Source of the DNA: Leptospirillum sp.
Lineage (GTDB): Bacteria > Nitrospirota > Leptospirillia > Leptospirillales > Leptospirillaceae
Length of the DNA: 9,695 bases
Direction: 5' to 3'
Assembly (NCBI GenBank): GCA_027346125.1
Contig: DAIEST010000080.1
Coordinates: 1-9,695, forward strand
In this document: piece by piece, positions 1 to 6,449 of the stretch
Position numbering within the stretch: the stretch's first letter is position 1
Layout of the letters: the number at the start of each line of letters is the position of its first letter
The notes under the pieces: generated by a model
Told to the model about the DNA's origin: nothing
What the model saw: the letters and a program-made list of their open reading frames with translations, nothing else
The model's database searches: none
Made by a program: the position numbers and the translations under genes

Positions 1-30
1 GTTCTTGTCATAGAGAGGTTTTTCGTGTGA
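1..30 (+). CDS. 3' end of an upstream gene (partial, unidentified)
   Basis: Reading frame 1 is open from the window edge and ends at TGA 28-30, giving the C-terminal residues VLVIERFFV. The stop overlaps the next gene's GTG (27-29) as GTGA. The same overlap style occurs at several junctions further right, which is the main reason to believe in this gene end. Only nine residues are visible. They are hydrophobic, as in the tail of a membrane protein, and a transport partner for the following TrkA_C protein would fit, but this is speculation. The frame could also be chance. Confidence 0.35.
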   Translation, partial: VLVIERFFV

Positions 31-653
31 GTGCTCCGACCGGGTTCAAGACACTGAGATTCTTCATATCCGAGCAATGGCGCCTCCTGAGGGATATCTT
101 TGCGAGGGTCGGGGACATGCTTCGCCCGAGGATCGAACTGATCCAGGCCGGGTTGAAGCGGGGAACGATCGAATCCAGAAGAAGCCGGCTGATGGAATCC
201 CTGGGGGAAGAGTCCCACGGGAGTTTTTCGGGCAGCAAGGACTGGATTGTCCAGATGAACGAGTCGGAACGGATCCAGTCCATCGTAAAGCGGATTGGCG
301 TTCTGGACAGGCTCGACAAGAAGCTTCAGACGGAAGAGTCCTTTCTGGAAGAGACACAGCTTATGTGGGTGCTCACCAATCTGTCGGCGGAACTGTCGGC
401 CCAGCGACTCGAGGCAAAAGCCCATTTGATCCGGGACGGCTCGCCCCTGATGGGGCATACGCTCGCCGAGATCCGCCAGCATTTCCAGAAACCCGGTATC
501 GTTGTGCTGATGGCGCTCAAGAGAGGCTATACTGTGGAGTTGTCGGCGGATACGCCTCTTCAGGATTCCGACATGGTGGTCTATCTCTCTCCTGCCCAGG
601 CGCCTTCCCTGGGAATAGGAGAGCCTCTCTGGCAGCTCCATTCAAATGTCTGA
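27..653 (+). CDS. TrkA_C (RCK_C) domain-containing protein
   Basis: This 208-residue soluble protein has no predicted membrane segment or signal peptide. Residues about 1-130 are charged and probably helical. The C-terminal part, from about 135 (AHLIRDGSPLMGHTLAEI) to about 200 (ending in LQDSDMVVYLSP), has the pattern of a TrkA_C/RCK_C domain: a G-x-T-L-x-E-I start, a central hydrophobic strand followed by a basic turn, and a final D-x-x-V-V-Y strand. RCK_C domains bind small regulatory ligands and gate K+ channels or cation/H+ antiporters. The NAD-binding RCK_N half is absent here, so this may be a stand-alone regulatory subunit acting at the inner face of a membrane transporter, perhaps the upstream gene. 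The GTG start at 27 is chosen because AGAGAGG lies at 11-17 and because it overlaps the preceding stop. The frame stays open to the window edge, so a longer protein is possible. The ion and partner cannot be named. Confidence 0.7.
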   Translation: MSAPTGFKTLRFFISEQWRLLRDIFARVGDMLRPRIELIQAGLKRGTIESRRSRLMESLGEESHGSFSGSKDWIVQMNESERIQSIVKRIGVLDRLDKKLQTEESFLEETQLMWVLTNLSAELSAQRLEAKAHLIRDGSPLMGHTLAEIRQHFQKPGIVVLMALKRGYTVELSADTPLQDSDMVVYLSPAQAPSLGIGEPLWQLHSNV

Positions 654-676
654 CGGGAATGACCGGGAATCCGTCA
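651..676 (+). repeat. Small inverted repeat plus near-direct repeat after the TrkA_C gene
   Basis: TGACGG at 651-656 pairs with CCGTCA at 671-676, with a further G-T pair inside, leaving a 12-nt loop. The same stretch contains two near-direct copies, TGACGGGAA (651-659) and TGACCGGGAA (660-669). No T-run follows, so it is not a standard intrinsic terminator. It could be a weak operator, a processing hairpin or chance. I see no convincing promoter in the rest of the 654-721 gap. Confidence 0.25.
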
Positions 677-721
677 TCATGACTTTCCGGTACAGTCGAT
701 GATCAAAAAAGAGGTGCAGTG

Positions 722-1297
722 ATGGCTCATGTTTTCAATCCCAAGATGATAGACCGGCTGGACGACCCCAACCGGCTGGAATACCAGAACCCGAAGAAAC
801 TCGCGGACATCATTCATCCGGTTCCGGGGAAAGGATTCCTCGATTATGGCGTTGGCGCGGGATACTTCGCGTTTCCGCTTTATGAGATCTTTTCTGAAAG
901 CGGCCCGTTCTATGGAGTTGATATTCAGCAGGAAATGCTCGATATATTAAAAACGAGAAGCGCAGAGCGTTTTTCCGGAGAGCCGATTCGTCCCGTGCTG
1001 TTTTCGGGAGGCCGTCTGCCGATCGAGGATGCGCAGATCGGGACAATCTGGATGGTGAATGTCTATCACGAACTCGAAGATCGCAAGGCTGTTCTGAGGG
1101 AACTTTTCCGGATACTCGCTCCGGGAGGGAGTCTTTTTATCGTCGACTGGAAACGGGAAGAAACCCCTCTTGGTCCTCCCCTGGAAGAGCGCGTTCCGGA
1201 AGTGGACCTTTACGATGATCTCCTGTCTGTGGGGTTTGACCGGATTCGGTCCTGGGACCTGTATCCGTGGCATATGGCCGTTCAAGCGGGCAGATGA
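722..1297 (+). CDS. Class I SAM-dependent methyltransferase
   Basis: A 191-residue Methyltransf_11/25-type Rossmann enzyme. Motif I is at residues 40-49 (LDYGVGAGYF) and the ribose-binding acidic residue is D67 in YGVDIQQEML. The later core contains NVYHELEDRKAVLREL followed by RILAPGGSLFIVDWK and the tail GPPLEERV. This HE-L-x-D plus VDWK...GPP arrangement is seen in a widespread family of small methyltransferases of mostly unassigned substrate. The protein is soluble and cytoplasmic. Motif I has Tyr where most relatives carry a small or acidic residue after the first Asp. ATG 722 is preferred over GTG 719 because AGAGG (710-714) is 7 nt upstream. Its stop overlaps the next ATG by ATGA, so the pair is probably coupled. 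A small molecule, a lipid or a translation component are all possible substrates. Confidence 0.85.
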   Translation: MAHVFNPKMIDRLDDPNRLEYQNPKKLADIIHPVPGKGFLDYGVGAGYFAFPLYEIFSESGPFYGVDIQQEMLDILKTRSAERFSGEPIRPVLFSGGRLPIEDAQIGTIWMVNVYHELEDRKAVLRELFRILAPGGSLFIVDWKREETPLGPPLEERVPEVDLYDDLLSVGFDRIRSWDLYPWHMAVQAGR

Positions 1298-1659
1298 CTT
1301 CGCTTCCGGATTCCCCGGTCACCCCTTTTCCTCCCAGGTCGGGCCTGGTCCGTATCGAAGGCCTTCCCTGGCTTGCCAGGATGATCGACAAGGGGCGGGC
1401 ATCCCTGTCGGGAACGCTTGGGGAATATGCCTTTCCTTGTGCCATGGACGATGAGCTTCTGAGATTCCTGGGCATCGATTCGAATGTTTTTCTCGACCTC
1501 CTGCGCATCATGGGCGAGGAGGAAGAGCTTCTCTCTTCATTGGGGATTACCTCCCGGTCACCGGCTGAACGGTCGATCTGGTCCGATGTTTTCCTGATCC
1601 GTTTTGCCCGTCTTCTCGATGAACTGGAGCGGGAAGAAGGAAGAAAAGAGACAAAATAA
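1294..1659 (+). CDS. DUF5069 domain-containing protein
   Basis: A 121-residue protein with no signal peptide or membrane segment. The signature WLARMIDKGRASLSGTLGEY (residues 26-45) followed by FPCAMDDELLRFLGID matches the pattern I know for DUF5069: a pro-rich N-terminus, then L-x-R-M-I-D-K-x-R-x-x-L-x-G-T-L-G-x-Y, then a C-x-x-D pair and a helical F-L-G-I segment. The function of the family is unknown. The tail after about residue 95 is charged and rich in Glu and Arg. I chose ATG 1294 because it overlaps the methyltransferase stop as ATGA. A start at 1267 would overlap by 31 nt and add nine unconvincing residues. The TAA stop shares a base with the miaB ATG (TAATG), so it sits in a three-gene coupled block. 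Linkage to miaB and a methyltransferase is compatible with a role around translation, but nothing in the sequence proves that. Confidence 0.8.
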   Translation: MTSLPDSPVTPFPPRSGLVRIEGLPWLARMIDKGRASLSGTLGEYAFPCAMDDELLRFLGIDSNVFLDLLRIMGEEEELLSSLGITSRSPAERSIWSDVFLIRFARLLDELEREEGRKETK

Positions 1660-3062
1660 TGGATGAACGATCCGCAACCGATATTTCCCTTCATGAACCG
1701 GGGTCCGCTCTGCCCGGAGAAAAAGGGTTGAACGGGAAGACGTTCTTTGTCAAAACGTTCGGGTGCCAGATGAACGTTCATGATTCCGAGCGGATGTCGG
1801 GCCTTCTTACGGGATCCGGAGCCGTTCCGGTCGGAGATCCCGCTGAGGCGGACATCATTCTGGTCAATACCTGCACGATCCGCGACAAGGCAGACCAGAA
1901 AGCCCTTTCGGATCTCGGACGGATCCGCATGGTCCGCAAGGATGGTCCGGAGAACATTCTGGCGGTGACAGGCTGCATGGCCCAGCGGGAGGGAGAAGAG
2001 ATCTTCAGGCTTGTTCCCGATGTGGATCTGATCCTGGGGCCTTCCCAGATCCGGAACCTCATTCCCCTTATCGAAACGGTTTCCTCCGGAAACAGTCGGG
2101 TGAACGGAACGCTCCTCCCCAATCCGGAAATGACGACGCCACCGGCCCTTCGTCCCAAGGGGGCGACCGCATTCGTGACCGTCCAGGAAGGATGCGACAA
2201 GGCATGTGCCTACTGTGTCGTTCCTTCGACGCGCGGGGCCGAGAGAAGCCGGCCGGTCCGCGAGATCGTCCGGGAAATCGAGATGCTGGTCCAGTCGGGA
2301 TACAGCGAGGTGACCCTTCTCGGACAGAACGTCAATGGTTATGGGAAAAAAGGGGATGCGGACGGAGCCGTCTTTTCCGATCTTCTTTCGGAGGTGAACG
2401 CCGTGGCCGGACTCAAGCGGATTCGCTTCACCACTTCCCATCCGGTCGACATGTCACAGGAACTCCTCGAAGTCATGGCAAACTGTTCCAGGGTCATGCC
2501 TCACCTGCACCTTCCGGTGCAGTCCGGATCGGATGCAGTTCTTGCGCGCATGCAGCGCGGCTACACGATCGGGCAATACCGCACATGGGTCTCCCGTTTG
2601 CGCGAGATGCTTCCGGGATTCTCCCTGACAACGGATTTGATCGTGGGTTTCTGCGGCGAGACGGAGGAAGAGTTTTCCCGGACGCTCGACGCTGTTGAGG
2701 AGTTCCAGTTCGAAGGCGCGTTTTCCTTCATTTACTCGCCCCGTCCTTCCACTCCCGCTTTTTCGTGGGGTGAACTGCCGCCCAGGGAGGTTTCCGTCGA
2801 ACGCCTCGAACGGCTTCAGAAGCTTGTGGAGAGTCAATCGGCCCGGAGAAACGAAGCACAGATCGGAAAAACCGTAGAAATCCTCGTGGAAAAGTGGGAT
2901 CCCGAAACCAGAATGGTCATCGGCCGGACTCCGCAGTTCCAGAACGTCAGGGGCGTGCTTCCGTTGTCTTCGGCGGATCCCTCTCTGGGGGATCTTGTGA
3001 CGGTCCGCATTGAAATCGCCTCGAAAACGGGGCTGAAAGGGGCCTGCACCGGTCGTGCTTGA
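1659..3062 (+). CDS. miaB: tRNA-2-methylthio-N6-dimethylallyladenosine synthase (MiaB)
   Basis: MiaB is a cytoplasmic radical-SAM enzyme with two [4Fe-4S] clusters that adds a methylthio group to i6A37 of tRNAs reading UNN codons. Domains in order: UPF0004 with auxiliary-cluster cysteines C36 (KTFGCQMN), C72 (VNTCTIRDKA) and C106 (VTGCMAQRE); radical-SAM core with C179, C183 and C186 (GCDKACAYC) followed by VPSTRGAERSRP; LTTDLIVGFCGETEEEF in the core; and a C-terminal TRAM RNA-binding domain from about residue 396. The sequence DSERM after the first Cys motif and the S-RGAERSRP loop fit MiaB better than RimO or MtaB. At 467 residues it is of normal length, with about 26 non-conserved residues before the first strand. 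The ATG shares one base with the DUF5069 stop, and purine-rich AAGGAAGAAAAGAG precedes it. The MiaA partner is not in this window. Confidence 0.95.
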   Translation: MDERSATDISLHEPGSALPGEKGLNGKTFFVKTFGCQMNVHDSERMSGLLTGSGAVPVGDPAEADIILVNTCTIRDKADQKALSDLGRIRMVRKDGPENILAVTGCMAQREGEEIFRLVPDVDLILGPSQIRNLIPLIETVSSGNSRVNGTLLPNPEMTTPPALRPKGATAFVTVQEGCDKACAYCVVPSTRGAERSRPVREIVREIEMLVQSGYSEVTLLGQNVNGYGKKGDADGAVFSDLLSEVNAVAGLKRIRFTTSHPVDMSQELLEVMANCSRVMPHLHLPVQSGSDAVLARMQRGYTIGQYRTWVSRLREMLPGFSLTTDLIVGFCGETEEEFSRTLDAVEEFQFEGAFSFIYSPRPSTPAFSWGELPPREVSVERLERLQKLVESQSARRNEAQIGKTVEILVEKWDPETRMVIGRTPQFQNVRGVLPLSSADPSLGDLVTVRIEIASKTGLKGACTGRA

Positions 3063-3114
3063 ACGGATGCGTCGAAAGAAGGAGGAGGACCGCAGGACTG
3101 GAGGCGTGATCGCC

Positions 3115-4248
3115 TTGAAGATCATCGATCGCTATATTTTCCTGGAACTCCTGCCTCCCTTCCTGATCGGTCTCTTTGTCCTCGTTGTGCTGATTCTGAC
3201 GCAACAGACCCTGATGATCATGAATCTTCTCGTGAACAAGGGTCTCTCGGTCTCGACAGTACTCCGCCTCGTTCTGATGATTTTTCCCCAGTTCCTGACC
3301 ATGATCATTCCCGTTTCCGTCCTTGCCGCCTCGACGGCAACATTCCATCGACTGGCTTCGGACGGAGAGATTACGGCGCTCAAGGCATCGGGAATCGCCC
3401 TCTCCCGTCTTTTGTTGCCTCTTTTCTTCTTTGCGTTTCTCGGTTTCTGGGGAAGCTTTTATATGTCCGTCAAGGCAAGCGAAACCCAGGGAATGTCCTT
3501 GCAGGACCTGATCTCGACCGTTTTGCAAAAAAAGCTGTCGCTGGGCATCAAACCCCAGGTGTTTAACAATTTCATGGACCGGTTTGTGATCTATGTGGAC
3601 AAAATGCCGACCTTTTCGAAAATGCAGGGTGTCTTCATCTATCAGAAAGCGTCCTCCGGGGAACCGGGCACGACCATCATGGCCAGGCAGGGTTCCCTGA
3701 TGAACGAACGGGACAACAGACCGGGAATACGGTTGCAGCTCCGCTCCGGCACACTTCTCAGGGAAGGATCGGTTCAGCAGTTTGTCCGCTTCAGGTCCTA
3801 CGACCTGACGATTCTCGGGAAAACGACGGCTCAGGGTTCCGAAGGAACCCCGTCCATCCGGGAACTGAAACGGAAGATTCGCCGTTCTTCCCCGCCGGAT
3901 ATTTCACTTCTCAGGGATCTGGAGGATCGCTACAAGAACTATACATACCCCTTTTCCTGCCTCATTTTTGCCTTTCTGGGGATTCCTTTCGGGATTTATG
4001 CCAAGAGATCGGGAAAGCTGGCAGGATTTGTCTTTGCGACCGCCTCCGTGATTTTTTTCTATATCCTGAATACGATCGATGACCTGATGGTCGCCCGACG
4101 CATGATGTCGCCGTTTTTCGCGTCGCTTGTTCCGGACCTCACCCTTGGAGCGATCATGGTCTTTCTGCTGGTTTCCGTTTTCCGGGAGATTTCCTGGTCC
4201 CTGCCTTCAATCTCATGGCCTTTCCGGGGCTTCTCTTCCCGCCCGTGA
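3115..4248 (+). CDS. lptF: LPS export ABC transporter permease LptF
   Basis: LptF is one of the two inner-membrane permease subunits of the LptB2FG ABC exporter, which extracts lipopolysaccharide from the inner membrane and feeds it to the LptC/LptA/LptD bridge. From TTG 3115 the protein has 377 residues and shows the YjgP/YjgQ pattern: KIIDRY then a first TM (about 9-31), two more TMs to about 115 including the cytoplasmic coupling stretch GEITALKASGIAL, a periplasmic beta-jellyroll (about 120-270), and three C-terminal TMs beginning with YPFSCLIFAFLGIPFGIYA. TTG 3115 is inferred from the family N-terminus (M-K-I-I-D-R-Y) and from GGAGG at 3100-3104. GTG 3106, ATG 3067 and GTG 3055 are in-frame alternatives that add up to 20 charged residues; GTG 3055 would overlap miaB by 8 nt. 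The stop overlaps lptG as GTGA. Confidence 0.92.
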   Translation: MKIIDRYIFLELLPPFLIGLFVLVVLILTQQTLMIMNLLVNKGLSVSTVLRLVLMIFPQFLTMIIPVSVLAASTATFHRLASDGEITALKASGIALSRLLLPLFFFAFLGFWGSFYMSVKASETQGMSLQDLISTVLQKKLSLGIKPQVFNNFMDRFVIYVDKMPTFSKMQGVFIYQKASSGEPGTTIMARQGSLMNERDNRPGIRLQLRSGTLLREGSVQQFVRFRSYDLTILGKTTAQGSEGTPSIRELKRKIRRSSPPDISLLRDLEDRYKNYTYPFSCLIFAFLGIPFGIYAKRSGKLAGFVFATASVIFFYILNTIDDLMVARRMMSPFFASLVPDLTLGAIMVFLLVSVFREISWSLPSISWPFRGFSSRP

Positions 4249-5333
4249 GAATACTGACCCGGTATATTTCAGGAGAACTGGTCAAGATCTTCCTTTTGTG
4301 TCTTGTCTCTCTGGAAGCGATTTACGGAGTGATCGATTCCGTGGAGAAAATCAAGGATTTTCTGGGTCACCACGCCTCGGTCTCCGTGATTGCCGAATAT
4401 TTCTTCTACAGGGGCATCGAAGTCAGTTTCAGGGTTCTCCCGATGGCAGGCCTCCTTTCCACGCTCCTGACACTGGGGATTCTTTCCAAGAATCATGAAC
4501 TGACTGCGATCCGTGCGGCCGGAATCAGTCTTGTCCGGGCGACGAAACCCTTTCTCGCGCTTGGACTCATGATTTCTTTCCTGGAACTGATCCTGAATTA
4601 CCAGATCATTCCTCACGCATACCAGATGACGGATTACATAAAAGATGTCCGGATCGATGCCGGACGAACAGGATCTGTTTCTTTTGAACTGGACAATGTC
4701 TGGTTCCGGCACGGTATCCATGACATCTATGGGGTCCGGATGGTCAAGAATGGAGGAAAGACCCTAAACAGGGTGGTCATGTATCACCTGGACGACAGCT
4801 TTCATCTCAGATGGCAGATCATCTCCCGTTCGCTCGAGTACACAAGGGGCCGATGGCAGTTCCGGGTCGGCCGGAAGATTCTGTTTCAACGGGATGGCTC
4901 TCTCGATATTCAACGCTTCAGGAGATGGCCGAGCAATCTGAAGCGCCGTCCTGTGGACTTCACTTTTGAACAGACGCGCATCACCCATCTTTCCTATCCC
5001 GAATTGAAGCGGTATATCATGCTCCTTCGGAACAGCCATCTGCCGACACAAAAATTCGAGGTGACGGCGGATGCAATGGTGGCTTTTCCGATGGCCTCTT
5101 TTCTGATGGTCCTGATGGCCATCCCGTTCGGCATCCGGGAAGGCCGGCAGGTCGGCATTGCCAAAGGGTTCGGGATCAGCCTGATGCTGTCGATGGCGTA
5201 TTGGACGATCTATTCACTGGGGCTTGCTCTTGGCGAAGGCGGAGTTCTTGCTCCCTGGATCAGCGCGTGGTTTGCAAACATGATTGTTTTTTCGGTATCG
5301 ATGGCATTGTTTCTTCTCCTGAATCGTTCCTGA
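4245..5333 (+). CDS. lptG: LPS export ABC transporter permease LptG
   Basis: LptG is the partner of LptF in the LptB2FG complex. From GTG 4245 it has 362 residues, close to the usual family length. The N-terminus RILTRYISGELVKIF leads into TM1. Then comes the coupling region, with LPMAGLLSTLLTLGIL and NHELTAIRAAGISL, the classic LptG signature contacting the ATPase LptB. The middle (about 120-260) is the periplasmic jellyroll. Three closing TMs follow, beginning with FPMASFLMVLMAIPFGIREG and including SMAYWTIYSLGLALGEGG. GTG 4245 is preferred because it overlaps the lptF stop (GTGA) and matches the family start. ATG 4215 would add ten residues and has no Shine-Dalgarno. Side-by-side coupled lptF and lptG genes give balanced subunits for the heterodimer. 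LptB, LptC and LptA are outside the window. Confidence 0.93.
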   Translation: MRILTRYISGELVKIFLLCLVSLEAIYGVIDSVEKIKDFLGHHASVSVIAEYFFYRGIEVSFRVLPMAGLLSTLLTLGILSKNHELTAIRAAGISLVRATKPFLALGLMISFLELILNYQIIPHAYQMTDYIKDVRIDAGRTGSVSFELDNVWFRHGIHDIYGVRMVKNGGKTLNRVVMYHLDDSFHLRWQIISRSLEYTRGRWQFRVGRKILFQRDGSLDIQRFRRWPSNLKRRPVDFTFEQTRITHLSYPELKRYIMLLRNSHLPTQKFEVTADAMVAFPMASFLMVLMAIPFGIREGRQVGIAKGFGISLMLSMAYWTIYSLGLALGEGGVLAPWISAWFANMIVFSVSMALFLLLNRS

Positions 5334-5345
5334 CGAGGATTTCTG

Positions 5346-6449
5346 ATGGCCGACCAGCTTCTTTCCCATTCCCAGGACCTCTCCCAGGAGAGACTGGGCA
5401 TCCTTCTCTTCAATCTGGGTGGGCCGGAGACACTCGAAGACGTCCACCCGTTTCTGCTGAATCTTTTCAGCGACCCCGAGATTTTCCGTGTCCCCAGACT
5501 TCTTCAGCCGATCATCGCACGGGTGATCGCCCGCCGGCGGGCTCCCAAGAGTCGGGAATACTACCGCCGGATCGGAGGGGGTTCCCCTCTTCGGCGCATC
5601 ACTGAAGAGCAGGCGCGCATGCTCGAGGAGGAACTGAACAAAGACGAGACCGAACGCCGGTTTTCGGTTCAGGTCGCCATGCGGTATGCTCCTCCGCGTG
5701 CCGACCAGGCGATCCGGAAGCTGCTGGAAGCCCGGCCCGACCGGATCCTCTTTCTTCCGCTGTACCCGCACCGATCCCGAACGACGACAGGTTCTTCCTT
5801 CCGGGAAGCGAAGGAAGTGCTGGAGCGGATCAGTCCGGAAACTCCGCTGACAGGCATTCCAGCCTATCCTGTCTATCCTCCCTTTATCGAATCGCTGGCC
5901 GAAACCATCGGAGACTCCATTCGGGAAGTTCCCCGGGAAGAACCGCTGCATATCGTTTTTTCGGCACATGGAATCCCGGAGTTTCTGGTGGAGAAGGACA
6001 AGGATCCCTACCAGTCGGACACAGAAGCGACCGTCCGGACGACCATGGAACGCATCCGGTTCTACTTCCCCGACCGGGAGATCCACCATACACTGGCCTA
6101 CCAGAGTCGGGTCGGCCCACTGAAATGGCTGGGGCCGGATACCCGGTCGGAACTGGCCCGGCTGGCGCATGCGGGGGTCAGGAACATTGTCATGGTTCCC
6201 GTGAGCTTTGTCTCCGATCACCAGGAAACCCTTTACGAGATGGACATTCTCTATCGCGATCTGGCGCGGGAACTCGAAATTCCACGGTTTCTGCGGGCAT
6301 CTTCCCTGAACACCCGCCCTCTCTTCATTCGGGCACTCTCATCCCTGGTAAGGGAAAAGGCGGGTATCCTGCCGGGACCCTCCTCCCCGTGCCCGTGCGA
6401 ATGCGGCGTTTGTCCATCCGTTCCTCTTTCGGGACACCCGATGGGATGA
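5346..6449 (+). CDS. hemH: Ferrochelatase (HemH) with C-terminal cysteine cluster
   Basis: HemH inserts Fe2+ into protoporphyrin IX (or coproporphyrin III in the alternative pathway), the metal-insertion step of haem synthesis. The 367-residue protein has the family landmarks: LGILLFNLGGPET (about 17-29), YRRIGGGSPL, FLPLYPHRSRTTTGSS, the catalytic His H208 in FSAHGIPEF, and the conserved acidic site E294 in VSDHQETLYEMD. The ATG at 5346 has GAGGA at 5335-5339 (6-nt spacing) and lies 12 nt after lptG. Oddly, the C-terminus ends in a Pro/Cys-rich tail with C349, C351, C353 and C356 (CPCECGVC). Some ferrochelatases, such as the human enzyme and certain bacterial ones, bind a [2Fe-2S] cluster through C-terminal cysteines, so a cluster is plausible here, but the spacing differs from those I remember. 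The stop overlaps the next gene as ATGA. Confidence 0.94.
   Translation: MADQLLSHSQDLSQERLGILLFNLGGPETLEDVHPFLLNLFSDPEIFRVPRLLQPIIARVIARRRAPKSREYYRRIGGGSPLRRITEEQARMLEEELNKDETERRFSVQVAMRYAPPRADQAIRKLLEARPDRILFLPLYPHRSRTTTGSSFREAKEVLERISPETPLTGIPAYPVYPPFIESLAETIGDSIREVPREEPLHIVFSAHGIPEFLVEKDKDPYQSDTEATVRTTMERIRFYFPDREIHHTLAYQSRVGPLKWLGPDTRSELARLAHAGVRNIVMVPVSFVSDHQETLYEMDILYRDLARELEIPRFLRASSLNTRPLFIRALSSLVREKAGILPGPSSPCPCECGVCPSVPLSGHPMG

Noticed and set aside
680..721. Promoter before the methyltransferase (TACAGT at 691-696)
   Set aside because: The -10-like hexamer has no acceptable -35 element at normal distance, so I do not call it.
1137..2441. 434-residue minus-strand open frame opposite DUF5069 and miaB
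   Set aside because: No domain pattern is visible, it is rich in Arg, Ser and Pro, and it covers two strongly supported genes. It is a by-product of GC-rich codon use.
5214..6221. 335-residue minus-strand open frame opposite lptG and hemH
   Set aside because: It lies entirely antisense to motif-rich hemH and the end of lptG and shows no recognisable protein features.
6125..6445. N-terminal extension of the debranching enzyme back to 6125
   Set aside because: It would overlap hemH by more than 300 nt, and the extra residues are low-complexity and unlike the family. ATG 6446 in an ATGA overlap fits better.
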